NCBI GenBank assembly: GCA_004963905.1
Contig: SUGL01000005.1
Coordinates: 1-64,000 of the forward strand
Direction of reading: 5' to 3'
DNA from: Mesorhizobium sp.
GTDB taxonomy: Bacteria > Pseudomonadota > Alphaproteobacteria > Rhizobiales > Rhizobiaceae
DNA length: 64,000 nt
The notes beneath the pieces were generated by a model. That model did not search any database. It was given only the letters and a program-made list of their open reading frames with translations, and was not told where the DNA came from. Within the stretch, counting starts at the first letter, position 1. Every line of letters starts with the position of its first letter. Below, one piece after another: positions 33,979-44,467 of this stretch. A program made the position numbers and the translations under genes.

Positions 33979-33982
<4 letters not shown>
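32612..33982 (-). CDS. MmgE/PrpD family protein
   Basis: A 456-residue protein of the MmgE/PrpD superfamily (2-methylcitrate dehydratase, cis-aconitate decarboxylase, iminodisuccinate epimerase). Family segments include RGRASLMMLDALASAAGG, NAAATSALDIDDGHRGAAGHAGGAVIPAALAVAEG and TYLKPYACCRYIHSAIDAIEEM. No single reaction can be assigned: members dehydrate, decarboxylate or epimerise dicarboxylic or tricarboxylic acids. Its start overlaps the upstream ATPase stop by four bases (ATGA), so it is translationally coupled. In this context an epimerase or lyase acting on an N-substituted amino-acid derivative is a fair hypothesis. Confidence 0.87.
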
Positions 33983-35771
<1,789 letters not shown>

Positions 35772-35775
<4 letters not shown>

Positions 35776-36653
35776 TCCGCATTCTCCTCCTGCGCCACCC
35801 GCAGACGCGGATCGATCGCATCGCGCAGGCCGTCGCCGATGAGGTTGAAGGCGAGCACCAGGAGCAGGATGGCGACCGACGGCCAGAGCGCCAGATGGAT
35901 GGAGTTCAAGATATTGTCGAAACCCTCGCGCACCATCCCGCCCCAGGTCGGCGCCGGCGGCGCGATGCCGAGGCCAATGAAGGCAAGCGATGCCTCCGTT
36001 CGTACGGCCGTCGCCATCCAAAGCGATGCCATGACGAGGATTTCGGGAAGGATGTTTGGCAGGATATGTCGGAACAGGATCCAGCGGTTCGACAGGCCGA
36101 GCGCTCTCGATGCCTGCACGAACTCGCGGTCGCGAAGTGAGATCACGGCGCCGCGGGCGATGCGCGCGAACGCCGGAATGGCCGTGAAGGCGATGGCGAT
36201 GATGATGTTGGTCATCGTCGCCCCGAGCATGGCAACCAGCGCCAGGCCGAGGATGAGCGAAGGGAACGCAAGGACGACATCCATCGCCTGCATGAGGACG
36301 ATGTCCGTCTTGCCCCCGAAATTGCCCGCGACCATACCGATCAGGCTTCCGACGATCACCGCGATGATGATAGAGAGGATTCCGATCGTCAGCGAATAGC
36401 GGGCGCCGTAGATGAGGCGGGACAGTATGTCCCGGCCGAAATAGTCGGCGCCCAGGAAATGGTCGTGGCTCGGGTGAGCGAGCTGGGCCAGGATATCTTG
36501 CTTCACCGGATCGTAGGGCGCCAAAAGCGGTGCCGCGATCGCGGCAAGGACGAGCGTGAGCAGCATCAGTCCGCCAACGACGACCGGACCGTTGATCCAG
36601 CCCGGCAAGCGCATGGCGCGTCGGCGCGCCGGCGATGAGGTCGAGGCGCTCAT
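35772..36653 (-). CDS. Peptide-type ABC transporter permease (DppC-like)
   Basis: A 293-residue permease. After a basic N-terminus there is a helix (VVVGGLMLLTLVLAAIAAPLLAPYDP), the HFLGADYFGRDILSRLIYGARYSL signature of the DppC family, and further helices including the EAA-type region IPAFARIARGAVISLRDREFVQASRALGLS. ATG 36653 overlaps the DppB stop by four bases; the open frame runs upstream inside dppB. It forms the second half of the heterodimeric pore. Confidence 0.92.
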
Positions 36654-37591
36654 TTGTACTGCACCCGCGGATCGAGGAAGCCGTAGGTCAGGTCCGTGAG
36701 CAGGTTCACCAGGACCACGAGCAGCGTGTAGATGACGATCAGGCCCTGCAGCAGCGTGTAGTCGCGTTGGGTGAGCGCGTTCAGGATCAGCTTGCCGAGG
36801 CCGGGCCTGTTGAAGACGATTTCGGTCAGAACGGAATTGCCGATGAGGATGCCGAGATAGAGGCCCACCACGGTGGTGATCGGGATCAGGCAGTTGCCGA
36901 GGGCGTGGCGCCATATGACCACCATGCGCGGCGCGCCTTTGGCGCGAGCTGTGCGGACGAAGTCCTGATTGAGCACTTCGAGCATGGCCGAGCGTGTGAC
37001 CCGTGTGATGTAGGCCATCATGATGAGCGCCAGCGACAGCGTAGGCAGCGCCATGTTTCGCAAGTGGTCGACGAAATTGGAGCCGCCGCCCGCACTGATG
37101 ACCGGGAACCAGCGCAAGCGAATGGCGAAGGCTATCATCAGCACGATCGCCGTCACGAAGGCGGGTGCCGACAGGCCGATCAACGACACCAAGCGCATGA
37201 GGTAGTCGGGAAAGCGGTTGCGCCACACCGATGCCAGCACGCCGGCCGGTATCCCGAGGATCAAGCCCAGGACCAGCGAGGCGACCGTCAATTCAGCGGT
37301 GTAGGGCAGCACGATGGCGATCTCCTCGGTCACCGGCCGATGCGTGATCATCGACTCACCAAGGTTGCCTGCAAGGACCTGCCCGATGAACCGCACGTAT
37401 TGGACGAGGATGGGCTGATCGAGCCCCAATTTGACGCGGACCGCGTCGATCGCCGTCTGGCTGGCCTGTTCGCCGACGATCACCTGCGCCGGGTCGCCGG
37501 GTATGACGCGCACCAGGATGAATACGCAGGTCAGCACGAGAAAGAGCGTGATGGCGGCGAATCCCAGCCGTTTGAGCGCGAAGGCGATCAT
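36650..37591 (-). CDS. Peptide-type ABC transporter permease (DppB-like)
   Basis: A 313-residue permease beginning MIAFALKRLGFAAITLFLVL, the typical DppB N-terminal helix. It has the LTCVFILVRVIPGDPAQVIVG segment, an outward loop, and helices ending with the EAA motif region MLEVLNQDFVRTARAKGAPRMVVIWRHALGNCLIPITT. It pairs with the DppC-like protein encoded next. It is the third gene of the operon, 27 bases downstream of an FAD oxidoreductase gene. Confidence 0.92.
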   Translation of the reverse strand: MIAFALKRLGFAAITLFLVLTCVFILVRVIPGDPAQVIVGEQASQTAIDAVRVKLGLDQPILVQYVRFIGQVLAGNLGESMITHRPVTEEIAIVLPYTAELTVASLVLGLILGIPAGVLASVWRNRFPDYLMRLVSLIGLSAPAFVTAIVLMIAFAIRLRWFPVISAGGGSNFVDHLRNMALPTLSLALIMMAYITRVTRSAMLEVLNQDFVRTARAKGAPRMVVIWRHALGNCLIPITTVVGLYLGILIGNSVLTEIVFNRPGLGKLILNALTQRDYTLLQGLIVIYTLLVVLVNLLTDLTYGFLDPRVQYK

Positions 37592-37618
37592 GTGATGCGG
37601 CCCTGGTGCCTTGCCTGT

Positions 37619-38800
37619 TCAACCATGCAGCGTCATCGCCTCCTGCGGCGGGTTCGAGCGCGCTTTGAAGCGGGTCGCGGCAAACGCCGAGAGATCGAAG
37701 CCTGGCTTGTCTGCGAGCGCCAGCGCGCAAAGAATCCGGCCGGTGATCGGCCCAAGGCAGAAACCGTGCCCGGAAAAGCCCATTCCGATGACCAGCCCCT
37801 CGATTTCGGGAGCCGTGTCGATGACCGGCAAAGCATCGGGCGTCATGTCGATCAGTCCGGCCCAGATCTCTTCCACGGAATGCATGGTGGTGCCCGGCAG
37901 CAGACGCTCCATCTCAGCGACAACTTCGCCGAGCGTCGCCATGGGCGGATGGATGGTGGGGCGCGGGTCGCGTTCATCGTCGGTTACATCCATCCTTTTG
38001 TGCCACGCCTGACCGCCGCTGGTGACCCGAAAGCGGCCGTTCACTTCCTGCCGTCCGGCCCAGTTGCCGGTGGCGACGCCGATCACCTGATCCAGCACCC
38101 GTTCAACCGGAACCGAACGGATGACCGTGACCATGCGCGCGTCGATGGGAACGTCGATCCCGAGCGGAACAAGCAACTCGGATCCGAACAGGCCGGCGGC
38201 AAGGATAACGCGCGGCGCCGAATAGTTGTTCTTGTCCGTGACTACACCCGTGACGCGGCCGCTTCCCACACGAATGGCTCTCACGCGTTCATGGTTACGG
38301 AAGACCGCGCCCGCCCGTTCGGAGGCGGCGACGAAGGCGGCGACCGTGGCATGCGGATCCGCATGCCCGTCTGACGGGCAGAAGGATGCGCCAAGTACTG
38401 CCGGCGAGAGGGCCGGCGCGATCGTTCGAAGGGCTGCGTTGTCCGGCAGGAACGACAGATCCAGCCCGTCGGCACTCTGCTCCTCGACCATGCGTCTGAT
38501 GTGCGCGTATTCCTCTTCGTTGCGCGCCAGTCGCACGTTTCCCTTGCGCGTATACTGGGTGGAAGCGCCCAGTTCCTCGTCGAGCGTCGCCCAGAGTTCC
38601 ACCGCCGCCTTGGCGAGCGGCAGCTCGGCTGGATGACGGCCGGACTGCCGCACGCCGGCGAGCGTCCAGCCCGACGCCATGGCCGCCGGCGCGAAACGGT
38701 CGATGATGACCACCTTGTATCCTTGCCGTGCCAGTTGGTAGGCCGTGGCGCTGCCGCTGATGCCGGCACCGATGATGATGAAATCATAAGCCTCGCTCAT
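37619..38800 (-). CDS. FAD-dependent oxidoreductase, amine oxidase/dehydrogenase type
   Basis: A 393-residue DAO-family flavoenzyme. FAD motif: FIIIGAGISGSATAYQLARQG. It then has MASGWTLAGVRQSGRHPAEL and LLPGTTMHSVEEIWAGLIDMTPDALPVID, and a C-terminal GLVIGMGFSGHGFCLGPITG. It is closely similar to the next gene upstream (38814-39983), especially in the MASGWTLAGVRQSGRHPAELPL segment, so the two are tandem paralogues. GGAAGG precedes ATG 38800. The two may act as different subunits or act on related substrates. Confidence 0.87.
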   Translation of the reverse strand: MSEAYDFIIIGAGISGSATAYQLARQGYKVVIIDRFAPAAMASGWTLAGVRQSGRHPAELPLAKAAVELWATLDEELGASTQYTRKGNVRLARNEEEYAHIRRMVEEQSADGLDLSFLPDNAALRTIAPALSPAVLGASFCPSDGHADPHATVAAFVAASERAGAVFRNHERVRAIRVGSGRVTGVVTDKNNYSAPRVILAAGLFGSELLVPLGIDVPIDARMVTVIRSVPVERVLDQVIGVATGNWAGRQEVNGRFRVTSGGQAWHKRMDVTDDERDPRPTIHPPMATLGEVVAEMERLLPGTTMHSVEEIWAGLIDMTPDALPVIDTAPEIEGLVIGMGFSGHGFCLGPITGRILCALALADKPGFDLSAFAATRFKARSNPPQEAMTLHG

Positions 38801-38813
38801 CTGCTACCTTCCG

Positions 38814-39983
38814 TCAGCCGTGCAGGCTCAATGGCGTCGCCTCGCCGGCCCAGGAATTGAAGCGCGAGAGGCGGAAAGGTGAAAGGTCGTATCCGGGTTC
38901 TTCGCCGCTGGCGAGCGCTGCCAAGATCCGCCCGGTGACCGGGCCGAGACAGAAGCCATGGCCTGAGAACCCGAATGCGATGACGAGATTGGGGGTGCCG
39001 CCGGGCTCGTCCAGAACCGGCAGCGCGTCCGGAGTCTGATCGATCAGACCAGCCCAGAACCGCTCTATGCGCGCCTGCCGAAAGGCAGGCACGAGATCAC
39101 AGAAGTTGTCCATCGCCCAAAGTAGGTTCCTCACCGAAGGACGGACCCGAGGCATCCCGTCTTCGACGACGATGTCACCGTTCCAGGCCTCATGACCACC
39201 GCCGCAGCGGAATTTGCCGTCGGGCTCCTGCCGCCCGCTGCCGGTAGCGTTGGCGGTTCCGATGACCTGCTCGATGATGCGTTCGGTGGGCGCCGAGTTC
39301 ATCATCGTCACCATCTGCACTTCCATCGGGACATTGAGGTCGAGCGGATTGATGAGTTCGTTGCCGTAGATCCCGGCGCACAGCACGACCTTGCCCGCCG
39401 CCAGCCTACGCTTGTCGGTGGTGACGCCGACGACCGCGCCCGAGGCATCGCGATCGATGCTCAGCACACGCTCGCCGAAAAGCGTCTTAGCGCCGGCCCT
39501 CTTGGCGGCCTCGACGATGGCGTTCGTCGTCGCCACGGGGTCGGCCTGTCCGTCGCTCGCGCAGTAGGAGGCGACAATCACCTTATCGCTGACGGCGGGC
39601 GCCAGCTTCTGGACCTCACGCCCGCTCAGGAGGAGGATGTCGAGGCCGGCTGCCTGCTGCTGCTTCACCAGATCAAGAATGGTGTTTGCCTCCGCCTCGC
39701 TTCGTGCGCAGCGCAGGTTCCCGGTACGGCGATAGAACGTGTCGGCTTCTAGCTCCTGGTCCATCGAAGCCCAGATTTCGACGGCGCTGCGGGCCAAGGG
39801 CAGTTCCGCCGGATGACGGCCGGACTGACGAACCCCGGCGAGCGTCCAGCCCGAGGCCATGGCCGCGGGACAGAAGCGATCGACGATCAGGACATCCACC
39901 TCTCGCCGTGCGAGGTCCAGCGCCGTTGAGGCTCCGCTTATGCCCGCGCCGATCACGATGACGTCATGGCTTTCCGCAGGCAT
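38814..39983 (-). CDS. FAD-dependent oxidoreductase, tandem paralogue
   Basis: A 389-residue DAO-family flavoenzyme and first gene of the minus-strand catabolic operon. FAD motif: VIVIGAGISGASTALDLARRE; then MASGWTLAGVRQSGRHPAEL, WAGLIDQTPDALPVLDEP, and C-terminal LVIAFGFSGHGFCLGPVTG. GAGAGGGAC precedes ATG 39983. It is divergent from the IclR regulator, with 119 bases between. The substrate is probably an N-substituted amino acid brought in by the linked importer; this is inference from context. Confidence 0.87.
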   Translation of the reverse strand: MPAESHDVIVIGAGISGASTALDLARREVDVLIVDRFCPAAMASGWTLAGVRQSGRHPAELPLARSAVEIWASMDQELEADTFYRRTGNLRCARSEAEANTILDLVKQQQAAGLDILLLSGREVQKLAPAVSDKVIVASYCASDGQADPVATTNAIVEAAKRAGAKTLFGERVLSIDRDASGAVVGVTTDKRRLAAGKVVLCAGIYGNELINPLDLNVPMEVQMVTMMNSAPTERIIEQVIGTANATGSGRQEPDGKFRCGGGHEAWNGDIVVEDGMPRVRPSVRNLLWAMDNFCDLVPAFRQARIERFWAGLIDQTPDALPVLDEPGGTPNLVIAFGFSGHGFCLGPVTGRILAALASGEEPGYDLSPFRLSRFNSWAGEATPLSLHG

Positions 39984-40045
39984 TGACCGTCCCTCTCGTG
40001 TCCACGCAAAAAATTAGACAGGAGCGCGGTCTCTTGGCAAATGTT

Positions 40046-40090
40046 TTCCGATAATCAGTACTAGTTTGCAATTTCTGTTCCGATAGTTAG
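40046..40090. promoter_or_regulatory. Direct repeats between the IclR gene and the FAD operon
   Basis: TTCCGATAATCAG (40046-40058) and TTCCGATAGTTAG (40078-40090) are 11 of 13 identical and 32 bases apart, about three helical turns. They sit in the divergent promoter region and are good candidates for IclR binding. Confidence 0.45.
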
Positions 40091-40102
40091 AAAATAGCCG
40101 CG

Positions 40103-40864
40103 ATGGCACAGATTTCGGCAAACGCGGCTCGTGCCGCCGACATCCTGCTCCTGCTTGGAGAAGCCGGGACGGCCGGTCTCGGCCTGAAGGCACTTAGCGA
40201 ACGGCTAGGCGAGCCGCGCTCCACGGTGCATCGCTCGCTGGCTGCTCTTTCGACACGAGGCTTCGTGGAGCCCGGCGCTCGGCACGGCAGCTACCGGCTT
40301 GGATCGGCCATCCACGGCCTGGCGCTGCGTCGCACGACCCTTGACGAAAAGCTGGAGCTGGTGAGGCCGGCACTTTATGCGATCGTCGCCGACACCGGCT
40401 ATGCAACATTCCTCATGGTCGAAGCGGGCCTGGACGCTCTTTGCCTGGAATTGGTGTCGAACGCTCCGATCCGCTCGTTGACCGGCGGCGCGGGGGGCCG
40501 TGTTCCGCTCGGCATCGCCGCCGGCAGTCTGGCAATTCTTGCCGACATGCCTTCCGAGAGTCGCCGAGCGGTCATTCGCGACAACTCCGCACGCTATGCG
40601 GCCTATCCAGCCCTGCGCCCGATGTCGGCGGAAATCGTAAGCAGAATGGTGGAGGACACCCAGGCGAACGGCTATTCATGCGATTTCGGCTGCTTTTTCC
40701 CAAATGAAGGCGGGATCGGCATGGCCATTCCGGCGGCCGGCGCGCGGCGCTCGGGACTTTCCGTGGCAGTCTCGGTGTATGGCGAGATCTCCGGCGTCGA
40801 CGCGTTGGCAAAGGTTGCAGCCCGGGTTTCAACAATTTTCGCCGACCTCGGAATTCGCGCCTAA
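40103..40864 (+). CDS. IclR family transcriptional regulator
   Basis: A 253-residue regulator. The N-terminal winged helix reads AARAADILLLLGEAGTAGLGLKALSERLGEPRSTVHRSLAALSTRGFVEP. The C-terminal effector domain begins near LDEKLELVRPALYAIVADTGYATFLMVEAG and contains RVPLGIAAGSLAILADM and the PNEGGIGMAIPA segment. IclR proteins usually control a divergent catabolic operon in response to its substrate, which fits the FAD enzyme and importer operon on the minus strand. ATG 40103 has only a weak ribosome site. Confidence 0.88.
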   Translation: MAQISANAARAADILLLLGEAGTAGLGLKALSERLGEPRSTVHRSLAALSTRGFVEPGARHGSYRLGSAIHGLALRRTTLDEKLELVRPALYAIVADTGYATFLMVEAGLDALCLELVSNAPIRSLTGGAGGRVPLGIAAGSLAILADMPSESRRAVIRDNSARYAAYPALRPMSAEIVSRMVEDTQANGYSCDFGCFFPNEGGIGMAIPAAGARRSGLSVAVSVYGEISGVDALAKVAARVSTIFADLGIRA

Positions 40865-41365
40865 GATCGCGAGACGTGCGATCGAGGCCCACGATCGCGT
40901 TTGTGACGCCTACGGCGCCTTGGAATTCCTGTCGAAATTGAGTTTCGTCGACTCCCTAGCGCATAGCGTTGGCAGGGTCATCCGCCGGCGGGAGCATAAC
41001 CCTTGAGGCAGTGCAACTTGGCGGCGTCGAGCGGACTATGGAACGCAAGTTCAAGGCAGCGATAGCCTACTCTCCGAATTGTTCGGCAGCGAACGGCGAC
41101 ATGGCGGTCCCGACCTTGATCCTGATCGGCGAGCTTGACGATTGGACCCCAGCCAAGAGGTGCCAGGAGATGGTGGCGCCGCGCAACGGCAAGGAAGGGC
41201 CGTACAGCTTGAGGTCTTCAAGGGTGCTCGCCACGCATCCGCCGATCCCAGATTGAAGATCGGCACCAAGGGATCATGGCCACCGTGTGGAGTACAACGC
41301 GGCTGCGGCCGACGAATCCATAACAGATGTTCAAGCTTTTTCTGCGGAAGGCGTTCGCCGACTAG
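40863..41365 (+). pseudogene. Decayed dienelactone hydrolase family gene (C-terminal part)
   Basis: Segments in order across several frames fit a dienelactone hydrolase: RRAIEAHDRVCDAYGALEFL, then SSAGGSITLEAVQLGGVE, KFKAAIAYSPNCSAANGDMA, VPTLILIGELDDWTPAKRCQ, then QLEVFKGARHASADPRLKIG, EYNAAAADESITDVQAFSAE and finally AFAD before TAG 41363-41365. The nucleophile region is changed and at least three frame changes are present, so the gene is dead. The 5' part is missing and the fragment abuts the IclR gene, so this marks a rearrangement at the edge of the catabolic region and the replicon backbone. Confidence 0.75.
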
Positions 41366-41494
41366 GTATCCGTTCGTCGACCTTGCACGGCGCATGCGTA
41401 TATGCCTGGCCAACCGCATGAAAGTGAGACTGTTCTTTCGGGCTCAGAGCGCCCTGACGGCTCTCGTTCGCCAAGAGAGCAAATATGCGCTTTC

Positions 41495-42103
41495 TTAGGC
41501 CAATCCGACTTTGAAATCCTCCAGAACCCGAGCCAGCCCTGGCGCGCCCAGGAGCTTCGTCACACGGATTGGCCGCAGTTTTCGTATAGCCCGGTCGTAG
41601 ACCGCGAGATTGGTCGCGCCGTTGAGGCGCGACGGGTAAACAATTCCGTCGGGCTGTGACGGGTGCTCATGAAACGCCACGGACCACCTGCGCGCCAAAT
41701 TCTGCCGCTGTGCCCGAACGACATCGGTCGGCACCCCCATCCTCACGGCATTGTCGTTTCTGAGGTCGGCAAGGCGAATGTCCGCGGTGGTCGCGATCTC
41801 CGCATAACGCCCTTGGGTCAGTTCCACCTCGTCGATCGGAAACTCGTCGACAAGGCCCTCGCGCTGGTCGCGAAGCACGGCCTCGAGGAAGCACATCTTC
41901 AGAGAGTCGCCGAGGTAGAGTACGCCAAAACGATTTGCGTCAACGCCGCGCCGTGGGTCGCTGAAACGGCTTGGCGACTTCCCGTACCCGAGGGGATCGG
42001 GATAGGCGCCCCAGTAGATCCGTCCAAATGTGCGCCCCGGCGGTATCGTCTCGATCTCTAGCTCTGCTTGCTCGAAATCGGGTGGAGGTGGAACGCCGGG
42101 CAT
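41495..42103 (-). CDS. RES domain toxin (NAD-degrading type)
   Basis: A 202-residue RES-domain protein. The conserved Arg, Glu and Ser regions are visible: GRIYWGAYPDPLGYGKSPSRFSDPR, LYLGDSLKMCFLEAVLRDQ and GIVYPSRLNGATNLAVYDR. RES toxins of RES-Xre systems degrade NAD+ and stop growth. The gene starts directly after the stop of the antitoxin gene (TGA ATG with no gap), the usual antitoxin-first order. The fold assignment is secure; toxicity is inferred from the family. Confidence 0.88.
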   Translation of the reverse strand: MPGVPPPPDFEQAELEIETIPPGRTFGRIYWGAYPDPLGYGKSPSRFSDPRRGVDANRFGVLYLGDSLKMCFLEAVLRDQREGLVDEFPIDEVELTQGRYAEIATTADIRLADLRNDNAVRMGVPTDVVRAQRQNLARRWSVAFHEHPSQPDGIVYPSRLNGATNLAVYDRAIRKLRPIRVTKLLGAPGLARVLEDFKVGLA

Positions 42104-42775
42104 TCAGTCGAAGTCGCCTCTTGCCATACCTGCCGCGGCGGCCAGCACTAATGCATCGTCACCTTGCTGAAGAGCGTGGAGACCTGTTCGCCCATCGAGC
42201 GCGCCGTGACGGGACACCAGGAACCGGTAGACCACCCAGGCTCTGTTGCCCAATGCCGCGTGGAGCGCAGGCAATGCGCCAAATGGGCGGCCATGCTTAT
42301 CGAGTTGCCAGACAGGAAAGCGAAAGCCGCGCTTGGCGCCGTCAATCCCGATCACCTGCCCGCTCTGCCGCCAGGCGTTAATCGTCACCCTCGACGTGCC
42401 GAGCAGCTTGGCGAAGACTTCCGCGCTCAGCATGTCCTCGCCGGCGACAATTTCGGCGACACCCTTGCGGCCGCGCTCGCGCGCCGCGGCGAGGGTCGCC
42501 TCAAGGTCGGCATCGGGCTTGCCTATATCTTCGACAGGAAACACGTCACCGGAAGCGGCGGGCTGTTCCTCGACCGGCGTGATCGTCTGCGCGTCGGCGG
42601 CCGGGTCGACTTCGACCCGGAACGATACCCGGTGCCCGATCTTGCGGCTGCGCGCGATCGCTTCCTGGTAGCGTTCGAGCAGCACCTTCTTGAAGTCCGC
42701 CTGTGCCGGCAGCTTTGTGGCGATGCCCGCATGCGACCCGGTCCCGCCAGGATTGCTTCGTTTTGAAGCGACCAT
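42104..42775 (-). CDS. Xre/MbcA/ParS-type antitoxin of the RES system
   Basis: A 223-residue protein. The N-terminal half is long and polar; a helix-turn-helix lies at FAKLLGTSRVTINAWRQSGQ, and the C-terminal part (FGALPALHAALGNRAWVVYRFL, GRTGLHALQQGDDALVLAAA) is the toxin-binding DUF2384-like domain. It is longer than typical RES antitoxins (about 140-160 residues) owing to the N-terminal extension. AGGAGG 9 bases before ATG 42775 fixes the start; the frame is open upstream to 42841. It should neutralise the RES toxin and repress its own operon. Confidence 0.82.
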   Translation of the reverse strand: MVASKRSNPGGTGSHAGIATKLPAQADFKKVLLERYQEAIARSRKIGHRVSFRVEVDPAADAQTITPVEEQPAASGDVFPVEDIGKPDADLEATLAAARERGRKGVAEIVAGEDMLSAEVFAKLLGTSRVTINAWRQSGQVIGIDGAKRGFRFPVWQLDKHGRPFGALPALHAALGNRAWVVYRFLVSRHGALDGRTGLHALQQGDDALVLAAAAGMARGDFD

Positions 42776-42825
42776 GGTGACAACCTCCTTCTCGTTGACA
42801 CGCCAAAATGGTTGCAATGACCGTG

Positions 42826-43959
42826 CTACACAATTCCCCACGCCCTGTAGCGTCCCCTCCCCGTGATCTCGCGCAGGCCGAGTTCGCCGATCAGATTGAG
42901 CGCCCCCCTGGCCGTCACCTTCAGCTCCTTCTCGATCATCGCGCTTGAGACCAGCGGACGCGACAGGACGAACTCGATGAGCCGCGGCAGCTTCGAGTTG
43001 CTGCGCCGCTTCCTCGTTCGGCGCAGCATCTGTTCCCGGGCCATCGCCAGCCGGTCGTGCTCCTTGATGCCGAGCGCGGCAGCTTCCGCAACAGCCTCCA
43101 GGAAAGCCAGCAGTCTCGTCGTCCTGTCGCGGTGGCGCCGGCGGTCGCGAGCAACGACCCGCAGGCCCGTGTTGAGGGCGAACAGATGGACGGTCGTCTT
43201 ACGGCGCTGCCGCAGCGCGGCCGCGACCAGCAGAGTCCCAAGCCAGGGCTGGTGCTGCAGTGGGCTGGCCGCTTCCCAGGCGTCCCAGAGCATCGCCCCG
43301 GCAAGCACGGGCGGGAGGGCGCTGACGCGATCGAGTGACCTGCGCCAATCCTCAAGCCTGGCCCGCTCATCCCATTCGGGGTCATAGATCAGCGGATCTC
43401 GCTCCGGCGCGGCCCGTGGTCGTGGTGGACGCTCGACGGCGGCGCCTTCAAGCACCGCGCTCGAGCGCGCCAGCACCGCGTCGATGGCCGCCAACTCCTC
43501 GGCCAGGGGATCCGGCTCGTTCGCCTCGATCGGCTCTTCAGGATCAGGCTCCGGCGACAAGGCGCCCTCCCCTTTGGGGCCGTTCTCCGCCGGCGCCGCC
43601 ACGCGTCCGGTCAGCCGCCGAATTCCCTCCTGTCCGAGCGCCCAATCGGGAGGGTTGCCAGAAATCTGCCGCCGGCTGCGCAAGACGGCGTGCGCGCGCG
43701 TAAGCTCGTGGGTGGGCGTGCGGATATCCATGTGCGCGTCGTGCAGGACGAGGTCCTCGACATGGACAAGCTCGCCCTCGAGCCAGAGCACGGCCGCCGC
43801 GTCGTGGAAATGAAAGCGCTCGATAAAACCATCGCGCACCGGCGACCGGGCGAGACGCTCGTCGAGACGGGCGACGGCATCTTCGGCCGCGACCAGCGGG
43901 CCGGCGATCTCGGACCATGGGATTGTCCGCATGATATCGTCATCAGAAATCGTCGTCAC
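42826..43959 (-). CDS. DUF1612 / RHE_PE00001 family plasmid protein
   Basis: A 377-residue protein found mainly on rhizobial plasmids. The N-terminal region reads IPWSEIAGPLVAAEDAVARLDERLARS and FHFHDAAAVLWLEGELVHVEDLVLHDAHMDI, then a variable proline- and glutamate-rich linker, then LPPVLAGAMLWDAWEAASPLQHQPWLG and a C-terminal winged-helix-like segment (SKLPRLIEFVLSRPLVSSAMIEKELKVTARGALNLIGELGLREITGRGRYRAWG). The end resembles a DNA-binding domain that follows Fic-like proteins. Function is unknown, though linkage to plasmid backbones is common. It lies downstream of two small genes in an apparent operon. Confidence 0.83.
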   Translation of the reverse strand: MTTISDDDIMRTIPWSEIAGPLVAAEDAVARLDERLARSPVRDGFIERFHFHDAAAVLWLEGELVHVEDLVLHDAHMDIRTPTHELTRAHAVLRSRRQISGNPPDWALGQEGIRRLTGRVAAPAENGPKGEGALSPEPDPEEPIEANEPDPLAEELAAIDAVLARSSAVLEGAAVERPPRPRAAPERDPLIYDPEWDERARLEDWRRSLDRVSALPPVLAGAMLWDAWEAASPLQHQPWLGTLLVAAALRQRRKTTVHLFALNTGLRVVARDRRRHRDRTTRLLAFLEAVAEAAALGIKEHDRLAMAREQMLRRTRKRRSNSKLPRLIEFVLSRPLVSSAMIEKELKVTARGALNLIGELGLREITGRGRYRAWGIV

Positions 43960-43971
43960 GCATCGCCTCCC

Positions 43972-44328
43972 TTAGGCAACAAGCACGACGTTCCCGAGCG
44001 GCCATTGCGGGCCCCGTCCGCTCGCCTCGTGGCCGCGACCAAGCTTGCGCAAGATGGTTGCCGCCGAGGCGCGCCAGGCGAGATATTCTGTCTGGTCCTC
44101 GGCGATGATGCGGACAAATTCCTGATACGTGCGTGGGTGGGCGGTCCGCAGCTCGAAACGGAGGTTTGCGCACAACGCCATGGTGGCAAAGACCTCGTCG
44201 CGGAATTTGCCGCGCAGCTCAGGCTCGAACAGATCGGGCGCGACCCGCACGACTGCGCCGGGCGCCCACCCAAAAGGTGCCAGGATGTCCCGGCATGACC
44301 AGACGATAGGATCTGCTGTTTCAGGCAT
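43972..44328 (-). CDS. Hypothetical protein of the replicon backbone
   Basis: A 118-residue protein without a recognised domain. It begins MPETADPIVWSCRDILAPFG and contains LFEPELRGKFRDEVFATMALCANLRFEL and IIAEDQTEYLAWRASAATILRKLGRG. The start overlaps the end of the upstream small gene by eight bases, and it precedes the DUF1612 gene by 12 bases, so it is probably a member of the same operon. Nothing here suggests a membrane location. Conservation beside DUF1612 in other plasmids would be the main clue to its role. Confidence 0.6.
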   Translation of the reverse strand: MPETADPIVWSCRDILAPFGWAPGAVVRVAPDLFEPELRGKFRDEVFATMALCANLRFELRTAHPRTYQEFVRIIAEDQTEYLAWRASAATILRKLGRGHEASGRGPQWPLGNVVLVA

Positions 44329-44467
44329 AGGTTTCCTTACGCAAGACGCTCAACCAAGGTGCGCCACCCGTCGGGTTTACGCCAAGAGCAACGTTGACGT
44401 TCGAGCCGGCCGCCAGCCGGTGGATGGCAAGGATCGGTCCGATGTTGAACCGCAAGCTGAAACCCAT
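44321..44467 (-). CDS. Very small hypothetical protein upstream of the DUF1612 operon
   Basis: A 48-residue protein starting MGFSLRFNIGPILAIHRLA, overlapping the next gene by eight bases. The frame is open to 44518. Support is the overlap arrangement and a possible ribosome site (ACGGAAAAAG); there is no recognised family. It could also be non-coding. Confidence 0.35.
   Translation of the reverse strand: MGFSLRFNIGPILAIHRLAAGSNVNVALGVNPTGGAPWLSVLRKETYA

Noticed and set aside
36635..38374. 579-codon plus-strand frame opposite permease and FAD genes
   Set aside because: Crosses two well-defined minus-strand genes and is rich in His, Gln and Arg as shadow frames are.
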